NCBI GenBank assembly: GCA_030686995.1
Contig: CM060694.1
Location: 94,393,844 to 94,457,843 of the forward strand
Origin: Artemisia argyi
Taxonomy: Eukaryota > Streptophyta > Magnoliopsida > Asterales > Asteraceae
Length of the DNA: 64,000 nucleotides
Reading direction: 5' to 3'
The position numbers were made by a program, and so were the translations under genes. Each line of letters opens with the position of its first letter. The first letter of the stretch is position 1. The notes beneath the pieces were generated by a model, which saw nothing but the letters and a program-made list of their open reading frames with translations, did no database searches and was not told the DNA's origin. This document shows, piece after piece, positions 1 to 11,759 of the stretch.

Positions 1-3000
1 TCCTAAACGCAAGTGGTTGAATAATTCACGCTTAAGGGGTTTAGTGAATATATCAGCAATGTTATCTTCTGATGCAACTTTTTCTATAGATATGTTTCCT
101 TTTTGTACATTTTTCCTACGGAAGTGGTGGCGTATTTCTATATGTTTAGTCCTAGAGTGTTGCACCGGATTTTTACTTAAATCTATCGTGCCTTTGTTAT
201 CGCACATAATGGGAACATTTTCTAACCTAATGCCATAGTCTATAAGAGCTTGTTTCATCCATAGTGCTTGTTGACATGCCTTTCCAGCGCTTATATATTC
301 GGCTTCGGTGGTAGAAATAGCAAGAGCGGTTTGCTTCTTCGAAAACCAAGATGTTAGACAACATCCTAAATGTGCAAATACCGCTAGTGCTTTTTCTATC
401 TACGTAGTCTCCCGCATGATCCGAATCCGCATAAACGATGGTTTCTATGCCGGATCCCTTAGGATACCATAATCCTAAGTGTATAGTACTTTTAATGTAT
501 CGAAAGATACGCTTAACCGCTTCTAGGTGAGAGGTTTTGGGATCCTCTTGAAAACGGGCACAAAGGCAGACACTAAACATGATATTGGGTCTACTTGCCG
601 TCAAGTATAGTAAACTACCTATCATTCCTCTATACTTGGTGTTATCTACGGACTCACCTTCATCATCCTTTGTGAGTTTCACTTCCGTAGACATGGGAGT
701 TTTCATGGGTTTTGAGTCTTTTAGGCCAAATTTCTTAGGCATTTCCTTAATGTACTTAGATTGGTTAAAGAATATTCCATCTTCTAATTGTTTTATTTTT
801 AGTCATCTCAAACTCATCATGCATGATTTTTGCAAATTCATCACGCATGTCTTGACAAGTTGATCCAAATATAATGTCATCAACATATATTTGAACAATG
901 ATGAGATTTGGGTCTTTCCTTTTTGTGAAAAGAGTGTTATCTATCATTCCCATGGAATAATCATGTTTAATAAGGAAAGCTTTTAATCGATCATACCAAG
1001 CTTTGGGAGCTTGTTTGAGTCCATACAACGCTTTCTTTAACTTATAAACATAATCAGGCTTTGCGAAGTCAATGAATCCTGGAGGTTGTGCCACATATAC
1101 CTCCTCATTGATAAAACCGTTAAGGAATGCACTTTTTACGTCCATTTGGAATAACTTAAAATCTAGGGCGCATGCATAGGCAAGTAATATCCTAATAGAT
1201 TCTAGTCTAGCTACGGGGGCATAAGTTTCATCATAATCAATTCCTTTTTATTGATTATAACCTTGGGCAACTAACCTAGCTTTATTCATAGTTACTATTC
1301 CATTTTCATCTAACTTATTCTTATACACCCATTTAGTTCCTATGATGGTCATATTCATTGGATTTGGGACTAATTCCCAAACATCATTTGCCTTAAATTG
1401 ATTTAATTCTTCTTGCATAGCAATAACCCAACTTTCATCTTTTAAAGCCTCATTAATATTCTTAGGTTCTATTGCTGAGAGAAAACAAAAGAAATTATTT
1501 TTATTTTGGTCTTGTGACCTAAGGGTTCTTTGGTTAAGATGTCCTATTATATTATCTAATGGATGTGATCTAGATTCTTTAACATTTACAATTTCGTTAT
1601 TTCCTAAGTTAATGTCTTCATTATCATTACCTATGTGTTTTGTTTTACTAACCTCAATAGCTTCATCTTCAACTAAGTCATCATCTTCTAATGGTAAAGT
1701 TTTAGGAGGTGGTGGTGTTTCATCAAATATTACATTTAGTGATTCTTCTACTTTCATGGATTGTTTGTTAAGTATTATATATGCTTTACTATTTTGTGAG
1801 TATCCTAAAAATATTCTTTCATATGATTTTGGATCAAACTTAGTGAGGTAATCCTTAGTGTTTAGAATATAACATTTACTTCCAAATACCCTAAAGTAAC
1901 TTAAGTTTTGTTTTCTACCTCTTAGTAACTCATAAAGAGTTTTTCCTAGAATTCTCCTAATTGATACCCTATTAATAATATATGTTGATGTATCTACAGT
2001 GTGACACCAAAATTTTTGTGGGATGGATTGTTCATTTAACATTGTTCTACTCATTTCTTGTAGTGACCTATTTTTTCTTTCTACTACGCCATTTGATTGA
2101 GGAGTAAGAGGAGCGGAGAAATTGTGAGATATTCCATTTAAATCACAATATTTTCCGAATTGTACTTCATTGTCAAATTCCCTACCATGGTCCATCCTAA
2201 TGGCTACTATTGTGCATCCTAATTTATTTTGAATCATTTTACTAAATATTTTGAATTTTTCAAAGGCTTGGGTCTTGTCACTTAAAAACCTAGTCCAAGT
2301 GTATCGTGAGTAGTCATCTACTATTACTAAGGTATATTTGTTTCCTCCATAGCTCCGCACAGCGGGTGGACCAAAAAGATCCATATGTAATAATTCTAGG
2401 CACCTAGTAGTGGATACTATATTCTTAGCTTTGTGACTAGCATGAACTTGTTTTCCAATTTTACATGCGTCACAAAAATGCTTGTCATATTTTAGATTAG
2501 GCAAGTTTCTAACTAGTTCTTTAGAGGCCAAAGATTGTATTTGTTGCATGTTAGCATGTCCTAATCTCCTATGCCACAATGTGGAGTTTTCGTCTAGGGT
2601 CGTTAGGCATATCCTATCCTCAGGTTTGTTTCCTAGTTTCATAACATATATGCCTCCTTTCCTAATTCCTCTACCTATAATTTTTCCATTCTTAACTATT
2701 TCGCTATCCTCTTCGGTAAAGGTAACTCTACATTTATTATCGCATATTTGTCCTATACTAAGAAAGTTATCTGTTAAATTTACATGCTCTACATTTTCAA
2801 TAGTAAGTGAGTCTTGAGAAATCGTACATTTGCCAATGATTTTTCCACGTAAGTCACTACCGAAAATAACGTTACCTCCATTGTATGCCTTGTACGTAGA
2901 GAATAGCTTGTGGTTCCCCGTCATGTGCCTCGAACATCCGCTATCCTTGATCCATTCGTCAGGCTCCAAGTCAATTCCTAAACATATTTCGTCGGTTCCT

Positions 3001-3269
3001 TTTGCCACAAAGCACTTTTCGTCTCTTGGTTTTTCCACTTCCTCTTTGTCACTATCACTCCATGTTCCACTAACAAAGGCGCCTTGATTTTCATAACCCG
3101 GCGGCTTTAGACATTCGCCAATGAGATGATTTGGACTTCCACATCTAAAGCACTTTCTTTTCCCGTAGTTATCACTTCTATTTCTTTGGAACGGTTTTCT
3201 TTCGTCTCGTGGTGATCTAGTGAATCTTCCTCGTCTCTTGAAGAATTTCTTCGTCTTCACTTTCGTCAC
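1..3269 (-). pseudogene. pol: pol of Sirevirus A (protease, integrase, RT, RNase H; broken)
   Basis: From 3269 leftward: zinc knuckle, protease with DSGCSRHM (about 2925-2950), integrase zinc finger (HRRLGH..CDAC), integrase catalytic D, D and E (HMDLFGP, RMDHGREF, NGVVERKNR), then RT with MDVKSAFLNG and YVDD at 876-887, and RNase H running off the window start (NIADIFTKPLKRE). Breaks seen: a TAA at 1248-1250 where related copies read CAA; a frameshift with a short deletion after the RT segment FEMT near 800; another frameshift near 360 in RNase H. All catalytic motifs are recognisable, so the decay is moderate. There is no functional polyprotein. Confidence 0.93.
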
Positions 3270-3990
3270 TAGGTTCCTTTTTGGCTTTTAGAGCAATAGA
3301 TTTGGTTTGTTCTTTCTTGACTTTGACCGTTTCTGAATCTCTTCTTATAATTTCTTCATGGACCTTTAAGTTGCCAATAAGTTCAAGTGATAACGTCATC
3401 AAATCCTTTGACTCTTCAATTGTCGTGACCTTAGCTCGCCATTTTGGATGCAATGCCCTAAGAAATTTCCTAACACAATTTTTACTAGAAAATGTCTCAT
3501 CAAGTGCTTTTAAACTTGTGATAATAGTGTTAAATTTAGCAAAAGCATTATCAATTGATTCCTCTTCCGGAATAGTAAATTGTTCATATTGTTGTACAAG
3601 AAGATCTATTTTATTATCTTTGACTTGACTATTTCCTTGGTGAGTAATAAGTAGAGAATCCCTAATTTCTTTTGCGGTTTTACACATAAAAATTCTTTCA
3701 TATTCTTTGCGTGGTAACGCATTATAAATAACCATTTTGGCTTCATTATTTTTTGCTAGTTTCTTTTTCAAATCATCATTTTGTTTTTCAAAAGATACAA
3801 TTTCATCCATTTTAGATTCAAAATTATATTGAATAGGGGGAAAATCACCAAAGGTAATGACATGCCAAAGATCAAGATCTTTTGATTTCACATAAGTTTC
3901 GAATCTATTTTTCCAATATACAAATCCATCACTTTCAAATAGTGGTGGTCTTTGCATAGATTGCCCTTCTAAATATTTTAAAGATTCCAT
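3240..3990 (-). pseudogene. gag: gag of Sirevirus A (frameshifted at its 3' end)
   Basis: The ORF starts with ATG at 3990, 67 bp inside the LTR end. It encodes a UBN2/copia-type Gag core: an N-terminal segment with [20 protein letters not shown], a helical middle ([30 protein letters not shown]) and a basic, acidic-patched tail. The protein would form the capsid. Compared with element D, the reading frame shifts near 3245, just before the basic [10 protein letters not shown] segment. The zinc knuckle (CFRCGSPNHLIGEC, about 3125-3165) therefore lies in the next frame. This copy lacks the long coiled-coil spacer that D carries between zinc knuckle and protease. Confidence 0.88.
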
Positions 3991-4042
3991 AGATCGTTAC
4001 AAGTTTTAAAATACAATATATTTTAAAAATCTTGCTAGACGT

Positions 4043-4055
4043 GGCTCTGATACCA
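4043..4055 (-). other. Primer binding site of element A
   Basis: On the minus strand TGGTATCAGAGCC, two bases after the LTR end. It is complementary to the 3' end of plant initiator tRNA-Met, the usual primer of Ty1/copia elements. It fixes both the strand and the inner LTR boundary. Confidence 0.92.
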
Positions 4056-4057
4056 AT

Positions 4058-4602
4058 TGTAGAAAACTAGAAGGGGGGGTTGAATAGTTTTACGTCTTTT
4101 AAATTTGTTACAAAAGATTGTTTGAATGTTTTCTTTGTTTTCAAAAATTTAGATTCGATACTATGTGATATCAAGTCAGGCACAATATGAACAACAATAA
4201 ATATGTACGATAAAGCAATAATAATGTAAGTAAAGAAATAAATGAGTGATGGAAAGATCGAACCGCGAGACAAGAGATTTATAGTGGTTCAGCTACAAGG
4301 TCACCTTCCTTGCCCTACTCCACTCTCTGAGCACCTAACTCGAGAGTTTTCTTCACTATGTGAACAAGCTCCCTTATGGCGGAGAAAACCTTACACACCA
4401 ATGTACTCACCACAGCTACGTCACAACTTATTCACACCTTGTACACAACTTCTTCACACCTAGTCACTACTTAATCACAACACCACTTCACACCTATCTA
4501 CTTCACACCAATCTTCTTCATATCAATCTTCTTCACATCAATTTTCTTCACACTAATCTACTTCCTAACTCTTCTCCTTCATAAGTAACTACTAACCAAT
4601 CA

Positions 4603-4660
<58 letters not shown>

Positions 4661-5441
4661 AGCTAAACTATTTTCTATCAAATATTCACAACTAATTTCA
4701 CAAAGAGATAGATACAATGGATAATGCTCTAACAACTTGGATGTGGAGATCACAACAAGTTGTAATACTTCTTGTCTTGAGGGATAGAAGTATTCTTCTC
4801 TTGCACTTGAGAGGATGATGTTTGGATCACTTTGAAACAAAGATTTATGAATGTATGATCAAAGGACTAAGAGAATGGAAATTGAGATCTAGAACAGAAA
4901 GTTTAGGAGTGCAAAAGGTAGGGAAAAATTCCAGATTTAAGGTGGTATTTATAGGCAAAGATTTCTAACAACTGGAGCGTGCCGGTCCCCTTAAATCATG
5001 GCCGACCCCTTAATTTTAAGGGGACCACCCCTTATAATTAAGGGGGCCACCCAGCTGTAACGGCCAGAATCTTTGTCTTTTAGTGAGGAAAGTTTATTTG
5101 GTGAAAAACTAACTGATTTTGGTTAAAAATTTGAATTCATATATTTAGTATGAATAAAACATTTTTCTTTATTACCAAAAGTGTTTTTCAAAAATATATA
5201 ATATGTTTATATAATTAAATAAACTTTGTAATGATTAATTAAATACCCCTTTGATCATAGATTCCAATAAACACTTTGTTTATTCATATCTTAAGTGATT
5301 TGGATGTAAAGAGAATGTTAATCACTAAATACTTGTTTATGTCATAAATTTTAGTTCAATGAGTTTATGTTTTGTAATAATCAAAACATAGAAATATTGA
5401 TAATATGTTAATAATGTTTTTATACATTATTTATGTCAACA
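4058..5441 (-). repeat. 5' LTR of Sirevirus A (1384 bp)
   Basis: Bounded by TGT..ACA: in element orientation it starts TGTTGACATAAATAATG at 5441 and ends ..TTTTCTACA at 4058, followed by the primer site. It aligns in layout with the LTRs at 9090-10421, 27144-28352 and 62631-63753. A TATAAATA box lies at 4946-4953 (minus). Just upstream, at about 4980-5052, is a cluster of GGGG/CCCC-rich inverted segments (AAGGGG..CCCCTT). Downstream, in the transcribed part, lie a long TA microsatellite and a loose CTTCACAC-type repeat (about 4440-4575). The last 20 bp before the primer site (CCCCCCTTCTAGTTTTC) are shared with the other copies. Confidence 0.9.
4606..4657. repeat. (TA)26 microsatellite inside LTR A
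   Basis: An uninterrupted TA run of 52 bp about 290 bp downstream of the TATA box of LTR A, so in the part expected to be transcribed. I did not see it in the related LTRs at 9090, 27144 or 62631, so it probably expanded in this copy. Confidence 0.97.
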
Positions 5442-6032
5442 AGTATTGATGGGGATACGGTTCTCATCAATAGTCTTCGCATCCCCTACATTGTACGTAC
5501 CGGGATCTGGGCGCTGATCCTTTGGAAGCTCCCCTTGAGTATAAAACTCAGAGGGCGAAGCAAATACCCTATCATCTATCCAAAAAAACCTTTCCCTCCA
5601 TCCCCTCAGGGAGTCCACCTTATCAGTATAGCACTGATAACCCCCTGGGCGCTTGGAGAATGTCACCCACCCGTTCGACCACGACTTGTGGTAGAACGCG
5701 CAGAATAAATTGATAGTCGGGTTTATCGCCAGTAAACGGCAGTTTACCTCGAAATTTGTTATTCTGGCCGCACCTATACAGTGCAGCTGCGAAATGTGCA
5801 GGCGATAAAAGTTTAGCACATCGCTCTGGAATCGGGATATAGGTACGCACTGGTTGGCGAATTCAAAGAAGCGTGTATACACCCCTATGTTCCCCTCAGG
5901 GAAGTCTGCGATACATGTGTTGGCATCCGGTACCTCCGGATGCACTACAAGCGGAATGAAATAGTCAGAGGTGAAGTGACGCAGTTCATCCTCGTCCATC
6001 TCAGAGCGAAACTCTTTTAACTGACGAACCAT
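5442..6032 (-). CDS. Antisense ORF, putative gypsy-type transposon (PF04195-like) protein, 3' truncated
   Basis: ATG at 6032 (MVRQLKEFRSEMDEDEL). The ORF is open for about 197 codons until LTR A cuts it; the last few codons are LTR-derived. The block with LNFYRLHISQLHCIG, ITNFEVNCRLLAI and CAFYHKSWSNGWVTFSKR matches what I know of the 'putative gypsy type transposon' domain (Transposase_28, PF04195). That domain is encoded antisense to gag-pol in Tat-clade elements. Its biochemical role is unknown. A minus-strand TATA (CTATATAAG, 6178-6186) lies about 150 bp upstream of the ATG, so the gene may have its own promoter inside the element. No internal stop before the insertion point. Confidence 0.75.
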
Positions 6033-6448
6033 TTCTAAGGAAAAATAATATCAACTATGAAGCGCACTCGCTTTTATCTAATGAAACAGTTAACTCTTGA
6101 ACAAGCTTTGAGAAATTTTAAAAATGGCAGAAGAAGGTATTTTATTGTGAGATTTACAGTGAAAAGGGAGGCGGTGACTTATATAGGGTCACCAAACCCT
6201 AAATGATCGCCACGTGGATCCCACTAAGGCGATCGTGTGGCTAGAATGCAAAAGGGTACAAGCACTTTTTCACATATCCCCAGGGACACGTGGATACACT
6301 CCCCGTTTACCGAGGGATCCTTGAGATATTTTGGGACTTGGTACATATGTTCCGACTAATGGGCGGTGAATCTATGAATTTTTCCCGCCACGTTTGCCAC
6401 TGATATTATTAATCTAGCGCACGCGGCCACGACCCACGCACACTAGAC

Positions 6449-6458
6449 TGGGGGGACA
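6449..6458 (+). other. Polypurine tract of the Tat-type element
   Basis: TGGGGGGACA directly before the LTR start TGATGACG. This is the expected plus-strand primer site and sets the element's orientation as opposite to the ORF at 6032. Confidence 0.75.
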
Positions 6459-6948
6459 TGATGACGTATAGTCTATATTCGGGCCACGAACCCAAATGAT
6501 AAACACTACTAATGCCCAAGTCAACTGTGAGTGGGCTATCATGACAATGATTTGGGCCACACCACTAACGGTTTGGACTCACGAAAGCCCAAACCTAACC
6601 AAACTATTTATGGCCTAGATAAGGATCTTCTATTTATAGATAAAGATCCATAGGCCGGATAAGCACCACGCGTGCGAAGAGTGAGGAGCACGAAATCTAC
6701 AAGGATTTCGTGCCTATATAAACAATGCCATAACTCTCGTTAAAGGTACGACACACAACCCTAAACTCTTCTACATAACCCTAAAACCGATTACTTACTC
6801 TCACGCCGGAGGATAATCGTGGGAGACAATCCCACGATAAGCCTAACGGTGTTTGTTTACTTTCTTAGTGCGCAGGTTTCAAGCATTAAGAGCTAATTGT
6901 TACGAGAACAGGAACCCAAGCAAGGAACACCCAACTTTTGTATCAACA
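6459..6948 (+). repeat. 3' LTR of the Tat-type element (490 bp)
   Basis: Starts TGATGACGTATAG and ends GTATCAACA. A TATA box (CTATATAAAC, 6713-6722) is followed by a CAACCCTAAA-rich transcribed region, with a hairpin near 6818-6838 (ATCGTGGGAGACAATCCCACGAT). The LTR starts right after a polypurine tract and ends where sequence of another repeat family begins at 6949. Confidence 0.78.
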
Positions 6949-8654
6949 GGATCTTACAAGCAAAACGTAGCAATTTTATTCAACTAAAACTAGTATACGA
7001 GTCAAAAGATATGATCAAAAGAAGTTAACGAGACCAAAACGCCGAAACTGCCATTTACAAATTGTTAAGTTCTGAACGAGGACCTTCTGGTTCATTTCAT
7101 CAAAAAGTTATAACACAAAAGTTGTCCCAAACGACTTTTTCCTTCATTAAAATAGAAGCTCAAGTCCTGAAAATGAATACCGAATGCTATTTTTCTTCAA
7201 ATTCTTAGCAGCCCCTTTATTACCTATAAGACTATGCCTTTTTGTCATGGCTAAGGAAAACCAAATGGCCTAAAGGCCTAGAGCTGAGATCACAAATGCG
7301 GCTAAGGCCAAGGTTGATATTTTAAGGCCATGGTAGCTAAGACCAAAGCCATGGCAAGGCCACGGCTAAGACCTCAAGGCTTTGTAAACTAAAATCATTA
7401 TAACTATTATACATGTTTTACATATTGAATACTACAACACTAGGGAACTTCATGTGAGGGTTCATTAGAGTAAACCCATCAAGATGAGTTGTTGATTGAC
7501 AATTTAAAGTTTCCTGGCTCCTCGAACGTTTACTGCATGACCTCTGGATTGTGATGGCCCGAATGGTAGTATGAGATATACAAACTAAAACCATTTCATA
7601 AAAAAACGTACCAAAAACTACCAAGTACTACATCATGATCAATATAAAGACGTATATAGGCTTGTTTATACTTTAGCATCATTATTCCAAACCTAAGACA
7701 TGACATCATATTCTAGGTTACGCATAGAGACTTCCCGGCTTATCCATTGATTCCGTTATAAGTTTTGATATCATTAGTTCAAGGTGAGTCATAGCCCCTC
7801 TCTTACGCTTTTAATACTTGTTTTTAACTCTTTTGGGGAGATACATGCTTAAACTACTTGCTTTCACTTTTACTCAAGACAATTTTACTCATATGCTACC
7901 TATACTTTTATACTCTTAAACATGATGTGTAGTATTTTTACGATATGTGCCTTAATGTGTTAAAACTATTCTATACGCTATATTCTTTAACCACTGTTTA
8001 ACTCCTGGATGGTGCCGATTAAAAGGTATTGGTAGTACTATTGGGTTGACACCTCCATCCTTGCTCAGCAATTCTTGTCCTTGGGTGAATATAACCCAAG
8101 CTATTGTGAAACTTACTTATACTTGTCATGAGGTTCAGTAGGCTATTATTCTTTACATTAAGTACTTGCATATATCGTATACACACATGTCTTACTCATA
8201 CTATATTTTAGCAGTTGATTGTGAACACACAAGTTGCAAGTTTTGTATGGGCGGGATTTGCAACTGAGTGGATTCACAATGTCTGTGCTGTGGGAATATT
8301 TTCTAAAGGATCTTCAACTTATTTAAAACAAACTCTATGAACTCACCAACCATTGTGTTGACACTCTAGCATGTTTATCTCAGGTTAGTAAGGCGATAGC
8401 TAGTGCGTGGAACATAGAGTCAAGCTGCATATTCTGAAGAGTTACACTTTTATCATTTACCATTTCAAACATTTTTTTATACATTTATGTATCATACTTT
8501 GGAATCTCATGTTTGTAACTTTGAATTCATTAATCGAATGGTAACTTTTCAAAACGTCTCATTTAGAGGTCGTTTTCTATAACTTGCACTTTGTATTATG
8601 AAGTTCCACCACAAGTGACACAGTCTTCCATTGCGATATTTTGGCGGTGTTACA
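6949..8654 (+). repeat. Truncated LTR of the large non-autonomous family
   Basis: Reverse-complement match of the first 1.6 kb or so of the LTRs at 12959 and 16596: it ends GGCGGTGTTACA at 8654, and shares the GGCGTTTTGG/AGTTTCGGC block, the GCCATGG/AAGGCC-rich stretch near 7300-7380 and the ATAGCTAGTGCGTGG block. More diverged than those two are from each other, so an older insertion. What follows 8654 is not a primer site, so this is the 3' end of a solo or 3' LTR. The Tat-type element adjoins its broken end. Confidence 0.85.
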
Positions 8655-9089
8655 GTCTCCTTGAAATGTTTTTTTTCCCCTTAGCTTGATGTATGTTTAT
8701 GTATGCATGGTTGTAGTTTTAAATTTCCTAGTATGTTGTATGGTTACCTATGGATGGTTGTGTTTCTACACATAATCCTCAATCTTAATGCATGTTACTT
8801 TTAATATTTAAGTTCTTGTGTTCCATATTTTGTTATATATGTTTGTGCTTTTAATATTTTCTTTTGCAAGAATTCCATAGCTTGATTCCTTGATGCCCTC
8901 GAATGAGGGGGAGCACACATCAGGGGGGAGCTCTCATTTACGACATTTTGCTATATGGGACTCGTCGGGAATTCCTTTTTAATTCTAAAAAAAGGAGGAG
9001 AAGTGAATATAAACTACCCAAATACTTGTTTAAAAATTAATTTTTGATTTAATGAGTTTAGATTTTTTAATCATCAAAACGGGGGAGAC
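8655..9089 (+). other. 3' noncoding tail of Sirevirus B with three polypurine tracts
   Basis: AT-rich, no coding signal. G-rich tracts at 8905-8914 (GAGGGGGAGC), 8921-8931 (CAGGGGGGAGC) and 9080-9089 (CGGGGGAGAC); the last sits directly before the LTR. Multiple polypurine tracts before the 3' LTR are a known Sirevirus trait. The left boundary is the end of the older LTR at 8654. Confidence 0.65.
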
Positions 9090-10421
9090 TATTTTATAAA
9101 TAATGCCTAAAAGCGTTATTAATATTTTTCGATATCTATACATTTTGATAATCACAAAATGTAAAATCATTAGATGTAAAATAGTTACGTAAACAAGTAT
9201 TTAGCTGTAAATATTCATTTCAACAAAAAATCACTTAAGGTGTGAATAAACAGATGTCTAATGCATTTTATGATCAAATGAACTTTTTTTTAATCACTAG
9301 ATTTTTTATAAAATGTTACAAACATTTTATATCTTTTACAAAATCATTTTTGGTAAATAAAGGAAAACGTTTAATTCATAATAAATATTTGAATTCAATT
9401 TTTTAACCAAAAATGGTAAAAATATTCCAAAAAAACCTTCCCCAGTAAAAGACAAAGTCGAGAGCCGTTACAGGAAAGCTGCCCCCTTAAATGTATGGGC
9501 GGCACACCTAAAGTTTAAGGGGGCCGGCCACTCTTTAAGGGGGTCAGAAACTTTTTAAGGGGGTCGGCTACGCTACTCAGCCTCTCAGCTTTGCCTATAA
9601 ATACTTGATTGTTTCTGGCATTCTTCCTCACCTTTTGCACTTCAAACTTTCTGTCCAAATCTATCTTAAACATCTTTCTAAATCCTTTGATCATATAATC
9701 ATAAGCTTTTGTTTCCAAGTGATCCAAGCTTTAATCTTTCAAGTGCAAAAGTAGAATACACCTTCAACTACAAGAGAAGAAGTATTATAGTTTTGTAAAT
9801 ATTGTCTTGATGTTGTGTAAATTATTTGTAGTAATGTGGTGTGTATACTTGTGTAATAAGTAGATCAAGGTGTGGTTTAAATAGTAAGGTTAGTAGCGTG
9901 TTAGTAGTAGTGTGAAGTTGTGAAGAAGAAGAAGAACTTGTGGTGAGAAAAAGTAGTGTAAAAGTCGTGAGAAGGTGTGAAGTAGTTGTGGTATGTAGTA
10001 GTCGTGAACAAGTCATGAAGAGTCGTCAGATTGGTTCTAGCTACAATTAGAACTCGACATTTTGCTAAGTGTCAAAAATTAGAGTAAGCAAAGGTGTGTA
10101 AGGTGCTCTGCCACAAGGGAGTTTGTTGAAATAGTGAAGTGAACTCTCGATTAAGAGACTCGAGGAGTGGAGTAGGGCAAAGAGGTGCTTTGTTATCGAA
10201 CCACTATAAATCTGTGTGTTGTGGTTTGATCTTTCCATCCCTTATCTTTTATTTAATTACTTTACTTCCATCGTCATTATTTTCATACTTAGATATATTT
10301 GTTCATATTATCTAACTGTTGAGTTGACATAAGATCGAATCAAAGTTTTAAAAACAAAGTTTTTATAATAAATTAAAAAAAAGACGTAAAACTATTGAAC
10401 CTCCCCTTCTAGTTTTCCACA
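9090..10421 (+). repeat. 3' LTR of Sirevirus B (1332 bp)
   Basis: Same family as the LTRs at 4058, 27144 and 62631: an early AATAATGCCTAAAAGCGTTATT block, TATAAATA at 9596-9603, and the ending CCCCTTCTAGTTTTCCACA. The start reads TATTTT instead of TGTTAA, so the terminal bases have mutated. U3 holds four TTAAGGGGG/GCCCCC-type words at 9481-9570 just before the TATA box. After the LTR comes TATAC and then sequence of Sirevirus C. No internal region of B other than the 3' tail is present. Confidence 0.83.
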
Positions 10422-11433
10422 TATACGATCATGTGCTTGTTAAGAAGACCATCAAATCCATAGCTCCAGGGAAAGCTCAACCGCTACTCAACTTCCCTGA
10501 ACCTTCAATGTACAAGAACTTTGACTTACATTATCTGGTTTCTAGACACGACAAATATCGTTCTTCAACTTCCACAAGTCTAATGTTTGAGGAATGGAGT
10601 GATGAATTTTGGGAGGAAGGTATCCATAGAGAGAAGTACATCATTTGTAAAATAAACCAACAGGAATGCAATGTTGAAACATACATAAGAATAACCGGGA
10701 TGAATGAGGCAGCTCAACGGTTCTTCATGAACAGATATAGAGATGCAGCTCACCAAATCTTCACAAAACACCGGATTCTACATTATGTGTATGTTATCTC
10801 AGACCAATTCAGAACTGATGGCTTCATTAACTTTGCTATAAGAAGATACAAGAACCTTGATTATGTCTTTTGCGAAGCTGATTACCACAACCTTCATCCT
10901 CAAGACATTCAAGACATGTACCTCTCCAACATTAGCTATCTACGATCATGGGAATGAAGATGATATCTAAGATTCCCTGGAAATCTTTATGAGGTCGCAG
11001 TTAGCTTTGGTATATGTTGAAGACTTCTAAATGAGTTGAAAGTCTACAAAGAAAAGTCAACCTCATACATCCGATGATTACATTTCCCGGAATTCATGAA
11101 TACAAGCCTTGGACATGCATTCAGAGTCCATTGTTCGAGCTCGGTATTGTGTACGATAATGCATCTAGAGTAAAGAGGTTGATGATATCAAACGAGAATC
11201 CCAAGTTCAGCTCAGGTACGTTGACATGGGATCAGAAAGGAATAAGTGGCTTAACTCCAAGAGACAAGTACCAGAGTAGATGATGACCAAAGGGTGAGGC
11301 TTGGATTACTTGCTCAGTATGTAGAAGAACGACTCACGCTTAGAAGTATATGGAGATTCATGGAAAAATGCTTAGGATACCGAAGATGAAGTCTACAAGA
11401 TTCCCATAAATAGAAGACCCGAATGATCTACCC
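10422..11433 (+). pseudogene. Envelope-like ORF fragment of Sirevirus C (3' part)
   Basis: An open stretch at 10433-10957 (174 codons), then a broken continuation to about 11400 that includes 11074-11283. The segment FCEADYHNLHPQDIQDMYL corresponds to KFSEADYRRLNLNDIADIYL in the third ORF of element E (51437-53284). Later pieces (GIVYDNASRVKRLM, SSGTLT, VEERLTLRSIWRFMEK) match the C-terminal part of the same protein type. The product is the Sirevirus 'envelope-like' protein, whose function is unknown. At least two frameshifts and several stops. A polypurine tract and LTR follow directly, as expected. Confidence 0.75.
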
Positions 11434-11445
11434 TTAGGGGGAGAT
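11434..11445 (+). other. Polypurine tract of Sirevirus C
   Basis: TTAGGGGGAGAT ends directly at the LTR start TGTTGGAATAC. The same word precedes the 3' LTR of element E on the other strand (49158-49170). Confidence 0.8.
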
Positions 11446-11759
11446 TGTTGGAATACAAAAAGTGAAAATCATTAGTGCAGGGACTTCTATTTATCTTTTG
11501 TATTAGTATTGGGTATGTTGTGTTACATTGTGCGACTTGCGACAACACTAACTATCGTAACACTTGAATAGTTGTGATAGTATACATGACTAATTGTATG
11601 GGTATAAATACCCTTACCTCATGGGTTATGAGGTGTGTGTTCTTTCTTATATCAATGCGAGACTTTACTTATTCCTCTCATTTCTCTCTTCAAACTAAAG
11701 TGTCCAAACCCACTTTATCTCACTAAGATTATTAGAGTAGACGTGATATTATTGGAACA
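11446..11759 (+). repeat. 3' LTR of Sirevirus C (about 314 bp)
   Basis: Starts TGTTGGAATA; the best end is TATTGGAACA at 11759, giving imperfect inverted termini. A TATA box (GGTATAAATACCC) lies at 11601-11613. The start is firm because of the polypurine tract. The end is less sure because no second LTR of this family is present for comparison. Confidence 0.65.

Larger units (their letters stand above)
1..5441 (-). mobile_element. Sirevirus A, Ty1/copia element (3' end outside window)
   Basis: Minus-strand Ty1/copia element read from its 5' LTR (4058-5441) through primer site, gag and pol to the window edge. The order protease, integrase, reverse transcriptase, RNase H is that of Ty1/copia. 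The long gag and the phrases around YVDD and the RNase H region are those of the Sirevirus lineage as I know it. Its gag resembles those of elements D (28422) and G (63821), so the three form one family. It interrupts the antisense ORF of a Tat-type gypsy element at 5442. The 3' LTR lies to the left of the window, so LTR age cannot be measured. The coding part has one nonsense codon, at least three frameshifts and a small deletion, so this copy is dead. Confidence 0.93.
5442..6948 (+). mobile_element. 3' end of a Tat-type Ty3/gypsy element
   Basis: Plus-strand element: antisense ORF (5442-6032), noncoding spacer, polypurine tract at 6449-6458 and a 3' LTR at 6459-6948. The order 'pol, antisense ORF with a Transposase_28 (PF04195) domain, PPT, LTR beginning TGATGACGT' is known for Tat-clade gypsy elements. 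The pol part would lie beyond the left end of Sirevirus A, which is inserted at 5442. The five bases after the LTR are GGATC; the matching 5' copy is not in the window. Confidence 0.75.

Noticed and set aside
4360..4584. 74-codon frame of repeated H-T-N-L-L units
   Set aside because: Translation of a low-complexity CTTCACAC repeat in LTR A.
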